DNA from: Marivita hallyeonensis
Lineage (GTDB): Bacteria; Pseudomonadota; Alphaproteobacteria; Rhodobacterales; Rhodobacteraceae
DNA length: 64,000 nucleotides
Direction of reading: 5' to 3'
NCBI RefSeq assembly: GCF_900129875.1
Contig: NZ_FQXC01000006.1
Location: forward strand, 62,001-126,000
Within the stretch, counting starts at the first letter, position 1; the number at the start of each line of letters is the position of its first letter. Below the pieces are notes generated by a model that searched no databases, had not been told where the DNA came from, and saw only the letters and a list, made by a program, of their open reading frames with translations. Positions 57,274 to 64,000 of the stretch are shown in pieces. Both the position numbers and the translations under genes were made by a program.

Positions 57274-57498
57274 TCAATTCGCGCCAGAGGCCGCACCGGG
57301 CCTCTCGCTCACGGCTGCTTTCACTGTGAATTTTTCAACGTATCGCTCCCAAGCGCCCTGCGGGATCTTGGGATTGCGGCGGCCTGGTGCGGTGAAGATG
57401 TGATCCAACATATCTTCGCGGATCAGGTAGCGCACGTTGGACACGGGAATGCCCACGCGCTCGGCCAGTTCCTTGGGGGTTTCAAGCAGCTTTCCCAC
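57274..57498 (-). CDS. Excisionase-like helix-turn-helix protein
   Basis: 74 aa from a GTG start with an excellent GGAGG six bases upstream (the longer frame to 57558 has none). TPKELAERVGIPVSNVRYLIRED is an AlpA/MerR-like HTH and GRRNPKIPQGAWERYVEKF the wing. Such proteins direct excision beside a tyrosine integrase. First of the leftward gene set, divergent from the XRE repressor. Confidence 0.75.
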   Translation of the reverse strand: MGKLLETPKELAERVGIPVSNVRYLIREDMLDHIFTAPGRRNPKIPQGAWERYVEKFTVKAAVSERPGAASGAN

Positions 57499-57611
57499 GC
57501 TTCGCCTCCTGTCGTCGTTGCTCACGAACTGAAGCGAAAGAAATCGTTTTGAGTCCAAAATGAAACAAAACTACGCTGAAACTGCATGAATCAAGCGTGT
57601 CGCCATCGTTC

Positions 57612-57628
57612 GTATCTATTTTTGATAC
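57612..57628. promoter_or_regulatory. Candidate operator of the XRE repressor
   Basis: GTATC-N7-GATAC, framed by an outer TCGTA (57610) ... TACGA (57636) dyad, inside the AT-rich divergent promoter region between the excisionase-like and XRE genes. A likely site for mutual control of the two transcripts. Confidence 0.45.
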
Positions 57629-57674
57629 AAATGACTACGAATGAGGTCAACACAAATACAAACGAAAGTTGAAC

Positions 57675-58109
57675 ATGGCTGTTTCTGGCCTTGGGCATCG
57701 CCTTGCGGCAGTACGAAATATGGCTCGCCTCTCCCAAGAGGAGATGTCGCAGGCGCTTGGCATCAGTCGAAGCGCCTATCAGAACTACGAACGTGGCCAG
57801 CGCGATCTGACGGCTCAGTTGCTTCTGGAAGTCTACGAGAAGTTCGACGTCGATCCTCTGTGGATGCTCGAAGGAGACTCCGAAGACGGAAAGAATCGCA
57901 GGCACGAAGAGATAGCGACCGCGTACCGCAAGATTGGGATCGCTGTTGAACGGCGCATCATGGATCGAGGTCTGAGCGTGACGCCCGAAAAGAAATGGGA
58001 CGCCATCGATTTCCTGTTCGATGAAGTCCTGAACACCGATGCATTGTCCGGCGAGAGCGGCCCACCGGATACAACAAGAATTGACAGTGTTTTGAGGCTT
58101 GTAAGCTGA
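57675..58109 (+). CDS. XRE-family transcriptional repressor
   Basis: 144 aa. HTH in MARLSQEEMSQALGISRSAY plus QNYERGQRDL at about 17-45, then DVDPLWMLEG and a C-terminal oligomerisation region. Phage-like repressor of the element. ATG 57675 preferred over a TTG six bases upstream. Its stop overlaps the next gene by one base. Confidence 0.88.
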   Translation: MAVSGLGHRLAAVRNMARLSQEEMSQALGISRSAYQNYERGQRDLTAQLLLEVYEKFDVDPLWMLEGDSEDGKNRRHEEIATAYRKIGIAVERRIMDRGLSVTPEKKWDAIDFLFDEVLNTDALSGESGPPDTTRIDSVLRLVS

Positions 58110-58684
58110 TGCTGAGAGAAGAATTTCCCGACGACGTGTTGAAACTTCGACCGCGCAAGCTGCGGCTCGGTCGTGACGCTGAACGTCTACTGAATGACGT
58201 CTGCGGCACCGACGGCGAACGCAGCAAATCTGCGCACAAAAGTCGCCTGCGCCCGGATGTCGACAGCATCAATGCGATCCGGTGTGCCGATTGCGGCGAG
58301 GTCGAATACATCGCCCGCGATTATTGTCGGTGCGGGCACTACCTCGCGGGGCAGGTGATTGACGAATTCCTGGCGTGGGAGCGAGGATTGGTTGAAACGC
58401 GTGATCGCTTGGCCGCTGCCGCCGAGCGAAAGATGAAGCCGGTGCGTTGGGTCGGTGCAAGCGGTATCCCCTTCATCATCTGGCCCCTGCTTCACAGCGT
58501 TTTCAGCGCTGGAAGCACGCCCCTCACCATCTGGCTCTGGCTGATCCCCGGTTTCGCCATCATGGGTCTCTGCGCTTTGGTCGAAACTTGGATCACCTCC
58601 GCGCGTGACGCGAGTGCCCATGCGGTGGAAAACGCCACTTTCGAGCAATTCTTGTCCGAACGCGTTCCAGTCCCGAGTCACTGA
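58109..58684 (+). CDS. Zinc-ribbon membrane protein, unknown
   Basis: 191 aa. A cysteine set CADC (59-62) and CRCG (73-76) forms a likely zinc ribbon after a basic N-terminus; two transmembrane helices follow (about 115-133 and 139-162) and a short tail. Coupled to the XRE gene and next to a restriction enzyme and retron, so a role in element regulation or defence is possible but unproven. No family recognised. Confidence 0.75.
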   Translation: MLREEFPDDVLKLRPRKLRLGRDAERLLNDVCGTDGERSKSAHKSRLRPDVDSINAIRCADCGEVEYIARDYCRCGHYLAGQVIDEFLAWERGLVETRDRLAAAAERKMKPVRWVGASGIPFIIWPLLHSVFSAGSTPLTIWLWLIPGFAIMGLCALVETWITSARDASAHAVENATFEQFLSERVPVPSH

Positions 58685-58690
58685 TTTCAC

Positions 58691-61600
58691 ATGAGCAGCG
58701 CCCCGCAGATTGACGACTTCATCGCCCGCTGGAAAGACACCGGCGGCAGCGAACATGCCAATTATCAGCTCTTCGTGATCGAGCTGACCGAACTGCTGGG
58801 CCTCAACCGGCCCAACCCGGCCACGGATGACGACAGCAACGACCATTACCGGTTCGAACGGCCCGTCACCTTCACCCACACGCACAAGCGCACAACAGGC
58901 TTCATCGACGCATATCGCGCGGGGCATTTCGTGCTGGAAACCAAGCAGGGCGTGAACCAGAAAAAGAACCGCGCCGCCGATCTGGCCAAGGGCACTGCCG
59001 CGCGCAGCCAGAAACGCATCGGCCATGGCGTCCGGGGCACCGCCGTCTGGGACGACACCATGCTCAAGGCCCGCAATCAGGCCGACAATTACGCCCGCGC
59101 CGTCGCGCGCGAGGATGGCTGGCCACCCTTCCTGATGATAGTGGACGTGGGCCATGTGATCGAGCTTTACGCCGATTTCTCGAAACAGGGGCAGGGCTAT
59201 AACCAATTCCCCGATGGCAACCGCTATCGCATCTATCTCGACGATCTGCGCAAGGACGAAATCCGCGACCTGCTCTGCACGATCTGGACCGATCCCTACA
59301 GCCTCGACCCCTCGCTGAAATCCGCCGAGGTCACGCGCGACATCGCCGCCCACTTGGCTGAACTGGGCAAAAGCTTCGAAGGTCAGGGGCATGTCAGCGA
59401 AACCGTGGCCCGGTTCCTGATGCGGTGCTTGTTTTCGATGTTCGCTGAGGATGTAGACCTGATCCCGCGCGGCAGTTTCACCGAACTGCTGCGCAAGCTG
59501 CGTGGTCATCCTCAGGATGCTGAACACGCGCTCGCGGGTTTGTGGCAGGCCATGGACAAGGGCGAATACGCCCATGCGCTGCTGACCAAGGTCAAGAAAT
59601 TCAACGGCGGCCTGTTCAGGGACCCATCGGCGCTTCCGCTGAACGAACTGCAACTCAACCTCCTCATCGAAGCTGCCGAAGCCGACTGGAAACAGGTCGA
59701 ACCGGCCATCTTCGGCACGCTGCTCGAACGCGCACTCGACAAGCGCCAGCGCCACAAGCTGGGGGCCCACTATACGCCGCGTGCCTATGTGCAGCGCCTT
59801 GTCACCCCCACCATCATCGAACCCCTGCGCGAGGATTGGCGCGATGTGCAGACCGCCGTCCAGCGCCTGACCGAGGATGGCAAAACCGAAGACGCGCTCA
59901 AACTCGTCCGCGACTTCCACCACAAGCTGTGCGAGACCACTGTGCTCGATCCCGCCTGTGGCTCGGGCAACTTCCTCTATGTCGCGCTGGAGATGATGAA
60001 GCGCCTCGAAGGCGAGGTCACGTCGCTGATGATCGAACTGGGCGACACGCGCCCGCTGATCACCGTGGACCCGCACCAGTTTCTGGGGATCGAACTGAAC
60101 CCCTGGGCCGCCAATGTGGCCGAGCTGGTGCTGTGGATCGGCTACCTGCAATGGCACTACCGCACCCATGGCACCGCTGCCCCATCCGAGCCGGTGCTGC
60201 GCGACTTCAAGAACATTCGCAACGCCGATGCGGTGTTGGAATGGTCCGACCGCGCGCCGCGCATGGATGCCGACGGCAACCCAGTTACCCGCTGGGACGG
60301 CGTGACCACCATGAACCATCCTGTGACGGGGGAGGGGGTGCCGGACCCCACCGCGCGGGTACAGGTCTTTGACTATGCCAAGCCCAAAGCGACGGTCTGG
60401 CCTCGTGCCGATTTCATCGTAGGCAACCCGCCGTTCATTGGCATGCGCAAGATCAAAGCTGCGCTCACTCCGGAGTATGTTGAAGCTCTGCGAAAAGCGT
60501 ACCAGGATGTCCCGAACACAGTCGATTTTGTCATGTATTGGTGGGCCAAAGCAGCTGAGGCCATCAAGAAAAGAACGGCGCGTCGTTTTGGCCTTATTAC
60601 GACGAACAGCATAACCCAAGACTATTCTAGAAAACTGGTCGACAATTACATCTCAGGCAAAAAGCCAGCGCTCAACCTGATATTCGCCACCACAAATCAC
60701 CCTTGGGTCGACGCTGCTGACGGTGCAGCAGTTCGCATTGCAATGACGGTCGCTTCAGTTCGAAAGGCAAAGCATCCTCGAATCCTGGAAGCCGCTGGAA
60801 CGGAAGCTGAACGTGAAGTGGTGGTTCAACGGATTAATAGTCGTCTAGCCGATGTACCTGACTTCTCAGATATGAAGGCGTTGGAAGCCAATTTCCGTAT
60901 GTGCTTTCAAGGGGTAGTCCCAGCTGGAGACGGCTTTAAACTCTCAGATGCCGATCGATTGGGCTTGTGTCGTCGATTAACTGAAAAAGAGAAAAGCTCG
61001 ATCAAGCGCTACTACATTGGCAAGGACATCATTGATCGCCCGCGGGGACAGTTCATTATTGACCTATTTGGCGTCGACTATGGCCAGCTAAAATCAGAGA
61101 TGCCAACGCTTCATGCCTATCTCTTGGATCGTGTGAAACCAATTCGTGACGAAAACCCGCGCCCACAGTACAAAAAGCTCTGGTGGATCTTCGCCGAGCC
61201 CCGTCCGGCTCTGCGCAACGCCTTGCGGGAGATAGACAGCTTCATCGGAACAACATACACTGCTAAACACCGGGTTTTCCAGTTCTGCGACAGCAATATC
61301 GTACCAGATGCAATGGTTTATGCCATTGCATCCGATAGACCCGAGTTTCTTGCCTGTTTGTCGTCTAGGGTACACTTAACTTGGTGCAAAGGCAGCACAG
61401 GCACTCTTGAGGATCGCCCGCGTTATAACAGCGCCAACACTTTTTCACCTTTCCCCTTCCCTGACCTCACCGACGACCAGCGCACCCGCCTCCGCGCTTT
61501 GGGCGAGGAACTCGACACCCACCGCAAGCGCCAGCAGGCCGCCCACCCCAAGCTGACCCTGACAAGCATGTACAACGTGCTGGAAAAGCTCCGCGCCGGG

Positions 61601-62089
61601 GAAACCATCGAGGGCAAGGACCGTGAGATTTACGACCAGGGCCTGATCGGCATCCTCAAGGACCTGCACGACCAGGTCGACGCCGCCGTGGCCGAGGCCT
61701 ATGGCTGGCCCAACTACCTGAGTGACGAAGACATCCTCTTCCGCCTCGTCGCGCTCAACAAGGAACGCGCCGAGGAAGAGGCGCGCGGCCACATCCGCTG
61801 GCTCCGCCCCGACTACCAGAACCCCGAAGGCCGCCAGACCACCAAAGGCACGCAGGCCGAGTTGGACGTCGGCCCCGCCGCCAAGGTGGAAAAAGCCCCC
61901 TGGCCTAAAACCCTCCCCGACCAGATCGCCGCCGTCCGCGAGGCCCTGGCCGACATGGGCGAAGCCACCCCCGAACAGATCGCCCGCCGCTTCCTGCGGG
62001 CGCGGACGACCAGCGTGCAGCCGTTGCTGGATAGCTTGGCCGCACTGGGACAAGCCGAGAAGGTCGAAGAGGGGAGGTATGCAGCATGA
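58691..62089 (+). CDS. Type IIL (MmeI-like) restriction-modification enzyme
   Basis: 1132-aa single-chain enzyme. N-terminal PD-(D/E)XK nuclease: Asp73 (GFIDAYRAG) and Glu83/Lys85 (HFVLETKQG). A helical spacer leads to the gamma-class adenine methyltransferase with motif I DPACGSGNFLYVAL (from 420) and motif IV GNPPF (579-582). About 600-910 is the target recognition section and the rest the C-terminal helical part. MmeI is about 920 aa, so this is a longer member. The stretch near 60.4-61.45 kb is visibly AT-richer than both flanks. Its stop overlaps the retron effector start. Confidence 0.88.
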   Translation: MSSAPQIDDFIARWKDTGGSEHANYQLFVIELTELLGLNRPNPATDDDSNDHYRFERPVTFTHTHKRTTGFIDAYRAGHFVLETKQGVNQKKNRAADLAKGTAARSQKRIGHGVRGTAVWDDTMLKARNQADNYARAVAREDGWPPFLMIVDVGHVIELYADFSKQGQGYNQFPDGNRYRIYLDDLRKDEIRDLLCTIWTDPYSLDPSLKSAEVTRDIAAHLAELGKSFEGQGHVSETVARFLMRCLFSMFAEDVDLIPRGSFTELLRKLRGHPQDAEHALAGLWQAMDKGEYAHALLTKVKKFNGGLFRDPSALPLNELQLNLLIEAAEADWKQVEPAIFGTLLERALDKRQRHKLGAHYTPRAYVQRLVTPTIIEPLREDWRDVQTAVQRLTEDGKTEDALKLVRDFHHKLCETTVLDPACGSGNFLYVALEMMKRLEGEVTSLMIELGDTRPLITVDPHQFLGIELNPWAANVAELVLWIGYLQWHYRTHGTAAPSEPVLRDFKNIRNADAVLEWSDRAPRMDADGNPVTRWDGVTTMNHPVTGEGVPDPTARVQVFDYAKPKATVWPRADFIVGNPPFIGMRKIKAALTPEYVEALRKAYQDVPNTVDFVMYWWAKAAEAIKKRTARRFGLITTNSITQDYSRKLVDNYISGKKPALNLIFATTNHPWVDAADGAAVRIAMTVASVRKAKHPRILEAAGTEAEREVVVQRINSRLADVPDFSDMKALEANFRMCFQGVVPAGDGFKLSDADRLGLCRRLTEKEKSSIKRYYIGKDIIDRPRGQFIIDLFGVDYGQLKSEMPTLHAYLLDRVKPIRDENPRPQYKKLWWIFAEPRPALRNALREIDSFIGTTYTAKHRVFQFCDSNIVPDAMVYAIASDRPEFLACLSSRVHLTWCKGSTGTLEDRPRYNSANTFSPFPFPDLTDDQRTRLRALGEELDTHRKRQQAAHPKLTLTSMYNVLEKLRAGETIEGKDREIYDQGLIGILKDLHDQVDAAVAEAYGWPNYLSDEDILFRLVALNKERAEEEARGHIRWLRPDYQNPEGRQTTKGTQAELDVGPAAKVEKAPWPKTLPDQIAAVREALADMGEATPEQIARRFLRARTTSVQPLLDSLAALGQAEKVEEGRYAA

Positions 62090-62688
62090 CGGCGAATAAA
62101 CCACCTGCCCGTACGCTCATGATGCTAGATCAGGAAGCCTTTCAGAACGCGGCAACCGCAGCAGGCCTTCAATTTAAGGTCTTCCTCGCAGGACCATACA
62201 TAGAGTCTACCGGGAAGAAGCCAGGCCGAGGAGCCAAGAATAAGGCCAAAAGACTAAGGTATGCGTTGTATCATCGGCTCTCAGACTTCGGCTGGGTTGT
62301 GACTATGGGAGAATACAAGAACCTAATCAACGCAGCCAATCCGCTTTTGGGAGCGCGAAACAATGCAGCAAGCGCTGAACTTCTCCACGCGAAGCATTCG
62401 ACCGACGCCATTGTGATGCTGCCGAGTAGTCCCGGCTCTTTCTTGGAACTCGGTGCTTTTTCGCTACACGCGGATGTCTGTCTTAAAATGCTGATAATTA
62501 TCGACAAGAAGCATGAGGCAGATGATCCCAACTACTTGAACACTGGCCCGATCCCCGCAGCCCAAAAAAAGGGCGCAAAGGTCGCTTTCATAGACTATGA
62601 CGACCATGATCAGTGTTGGGCAATCGTCGAGGAATTCGTTATCGATCAGGGCCACAGAGTGGCCGAAAACAAGTTGCTAGCGCCATGA
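62086..62688 (+). CDS. Retron effector: nucleoside deoxyribosyltransferase-like protein
   Basis: 200 aa. FLAGPY (33-38) is the opening strand of nucleoside 2-deoxyribosyltransferase folds, Asp107 follows in HSTDAIVML, and SPGSFLELGAF (115-125) carries the catalytic Glu121. From memory, the Ec86 retron effector has SPGSFTELGAFS in the same place, and NTGPI here parallels its NYGPV. In Ec86 the effector is an N-glycosidase kept inactive by RT-msDNA. Coupled upstream to the restriction enzyme (ATGA) and downstream to the winged-helix gene (ATGA). GGGGAGG precedes the ATG. Confidence 0.85.
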   Translation: MTANKPPARTLMMLDQEAFQNAATAAGLQFKVFLAGPYIESTGKKPGRGAKNKAKRLRYALYHRLSDFGWVVTMGEYKNLINAANPLLGARNNAASAELLHAKHSTDAIVMLPSSPGSFLELGAFSLHADVCLKMLIIIDKKHEADDPNYLNTGPIPAAQKKGAKVAFIDYDDHDQCWAIVEEFVIDQGHRVAENKLLAP

Positions 62689-62996
62689 AAAAGATTGACC
62701 CGCTCTTTGCCTACTTCTCAATTCTAGCAGTAATTCAGCCTGCACGAATCCAGGATATCGAAGCCAGCGCGCAACAGCTTCTCAGCCCAGACTACGCCAA
62801 AATGCTCGTAGAGGCAGGGCATCTTCGGGCGGCGCATGAAACTGCTCGCGAACGTGGCTTGGTCATACAAGTTCGTCGTGGCGTCTACTTCACGGCACCC
62901 AAAGCACGACATCTGGTGCGGCGAGAGGGCCTTGAGCGCTCGATCGACAACCGGCGTTTGTTCTTGATGAAGGCCCAGCGTAGGAGGTACAAGTGA
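62685..62996 (+). CDS. Retron-associated winged-helix protein
   Basis: 103 aa, basic. RERGLVIQVRRGVYFTAPKAR (in two pieces, about 59-79) reads as recognition helix and wing, and the end RSIDNRRLFLMKAQRRRYK is strongly basic. From memory this resembles the C-terminal part of the Ec86 effector, including the terminal NRRK-type segment. Here it is a separate polypeptide, coupled to the effector gene by ATGA. It ends four bases before the a1 repeat of the retron RNA. Confidence 0.8.
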   Translation: MKKIDPLFAYFSILAVIQPARIQDIEASAQQLLSPDYAKMLVEAGHLRAAHETARERGLVIQVRRGVYFTAPKARHLVRREGLERSIDNRRLFLMKAQRRRYK

Positions 62997-62999
62997 TGT

Positions 63000-63193
63000 G
63001 CGAGTTGGTATCGCGTTCAGCTTGTTCGCTGCTTCGGCGAGCCGTTGTTCAGGTTTGGTTTGAAGGGGCTCGTGGCCTAGGTCGAAGAGGCATTTTGCCG
63101 GACCTTGCCGCCAAAATGCCTCTTCGACCTAGGCCACGCGCTCAAGGCAGTCTTCACTTCAGAGACTGGAAGTTGCTGTAGATGCCAACTCGC
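63000..63193 (+). ncRNA. Retron msr-msd RNA
   Basis: The a1 arm GCGAGTTGGTATC (63000-63012) pairs over 13 bp (one G-U) with the a2 arm GATGCCAACTCGC (63181-63193). Inside are an msr hairpin (63024-63042, TCGC/GCGA core), a 27-bp perfect msd hairpin (63071-63097 with 63112-63138, 14-nt loop) and a smaller hairpin (63148-63168, CAGTCT/AGACTG). This is the standard layout of a retron template: RT would prime at a guanosine just after a1 (63013 candidate) and copy msd into msDNA. The a2 arm covers the first four RT codons. Confidence 0.88.
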
Positions 63194-64000
63194 TCATACT
63201 ATTTTCCAAAGGACTTTGATCACCTCGAAGAGATTCTTCGGGCTGAACAGGGCGGCTTTCCCGATGAGGAAGCTGCTCGGTTCAGGGACCTCGGGTTACC
63301 GCCTATACCCACCGCTGGTGCATTGCCGCTATTCCTTGGGATCAGCCCCAAAACGATCTTCTCAATCCGCCGCCGTCCTCGGAAACACTACCGTTCCTTT
63401 CCTTTGAAGAAGAAGGACGGGAGCAAAAGAGACATTGATACACCTCGGACCTACCTCAAGGTCATCCAGTGGTGGATCTTGGACAACGTCTTGAATCACG
63501 TCGAAATCGCCGAGAATGTTTTCGGATTTGTGGCCGGGCGAAGTGCCGTAAAGAACGCTGAATACCATTTTGGCGCGAAGCACGTTCTCAACGTTGATAT
63601 CAGGCAGTTTTTTCCGTCGATCACGATTGAACAGGTGCGTGAAATCTTTGTTTCGCTCGGTTACACGGAAGATGTGGCGAATATGCTGGCAGAGTTGTGC
63701 TGTCTGGACGGCCGTGTACCGCAAGGAGCGCCTACAAGTCCGGCTATTGCCAATTTGGTTCTACGCGGACTGGATGAGCAACTGTCACGTTTGGCCGACG
63801 AAGCAGGTCACCGATACTCGCGATATGCGGATGATCTGACATTCAGCTCACAGGAACGAATCGAAGCCGATTTTCTTGATCAAGTCCAGCAAGCAGTTGA
63901 ACAAGCAGGGTTCGAGCTAAAGCCGGAAAAAACCAGATTTTCTGGATTCGAAGGACGCATGGAGGTCACGGGTGTTGTCATCAACGACAAGTTGCAGCCA
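63182..64000 (+). CDS. Retron reverse transcriptase, 3' end cut by window
   Basis: 273 residues visible, frame open at the edge. Retron hallmarks: NAEYH (125-129, the NAxxH region X), Asp139 in LNVDIRQFFPSI, PQGAPTSP (180-187), YADD (215-218) and VTG (262-264, region Y). The catalytic triad is Asp139/Asp217/Asp218. The codon before the ATG is a stop, so the start is fixed. Retron RTs are usually about 300-330 aa, so about 30-60 residues are missing. It makes msDNA from the RNA directly upstream and holds the effector in check. Confidence 0.95.
   Translation, partial: MPTRSYYFPKDFDHLEEILRAEQGGFPDEEAARFRDLGLPPIPTAGALPLFLGISPKTIFSIRRRPRKHYRSFPLKKKDGSKRDIDTPRTYLKVIQWWILDNVLNHVEIAENVFGFVAGRSAVKNAEYHFGAKHVLNVDIRQFFPSITIEQVREIFVSLGYTEDVANMLAELCCLDGRVPQGAPTSPAIANLVLRGLDEQLSRLADEAGHRYSRYADDLTFSSQERIEADFLDQVQQAVEQAGFELKPEKTRFSGFEGRMEVTGVVINDKLQP

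Noticed and set aside
58187-60619. 810-codon open frame antisense to the zinc-ribbon gene and the MmeI-like enzyme
   Set aside because: The sense strand holds clear nuclease and methyltransferase motifs; the antisense frame has none and no ribosome site.
63071-63138. The 27-bp inverted repeat as a transcription terminator or IS end
   Set aside because: No T tract follows, it lies between a1 and a2 just before a retron RT, and no transposase is near.
62996-63181. An open frame of about 60 codons spanning the whole retron RNA
   Set aside because: It has no good ribosome site, its sequence is dictated by the paired arms of the msd hairpin, and the a1/a2 structure explains the region.

Overview
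The window comes from an alphaproteobacterial chromosome, most likely a marine Rhodobacteraceae (Roseobacter-group) bacterium. Supporting signs are the Hsp20/DUF1150 pair, a GcrA cell-cycle regulator, a phosphatidylcholine synthase, a Hint-domain protein, a groESL operon under a CIRCE operator, an RpoH-type heat-shock promoter and generally GC-rich coding. All names rest on reading motifs in the sequence; no database search was run.

From 1 to about 55.9 kb the content is ordinary core and near-core chromosome: ffh (cut by the left edge), azoreductase/LysR, three EamA exporters, a large VWA protein with seven tandem repeats, a NitT/TauT-type ABC importer, groES-groEL, a lipase, a lone PhnM, purEK, Hsp20 with DUF1150, an M23 peptidase, ATP sulfurylase/APS kinase, trxB with an Lrp regulator, lgt with a NdufAF7-like methyltransferase and pgeF, an aldo/keto reductase and branched-chain (liv) transport locus, proC, csaA, tdk, rimO, gcrA, pcs, mtaB and dapF. 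Many genes are packed with 4-base start/stop overlaps.

At 55887-55964 lies tRNA-Lys(UUU), followed immediately by a tyrosine integrase pointing at it. This is the edge of an integrated element that continues past the right end. It carries a small ORF, an excisionase-like protein, a divergent XRE repressor, a zinc-ribbon membrane protein, a single-chain MmeI-like (type IIL) restriction-modification enzyme whose target-recognition section looks compositionally foreign, and then a retron.

The retron is the main find. A nucleoside-deoxyribosyltransferase-like effector (62086-62688) and a separate winged-helix protein (62685-62996) are followed by a structured msr-msd RNA (63000-63193: 13-bp a1/a2 pairing, 27-bp perfect msd hairpin) and a retron reverse transcriptase (from 63182, cut by the right edge) with NAxxH, PQG, YADD and VTG signatures. 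It resembles the Ec86-type (type II-A) retron, but the effector is split in two, the effector genes precede the RNA, the a2 repeat overlaps the RT start codon, and the operon is translationally coupled to the restriction enzyme upstream.
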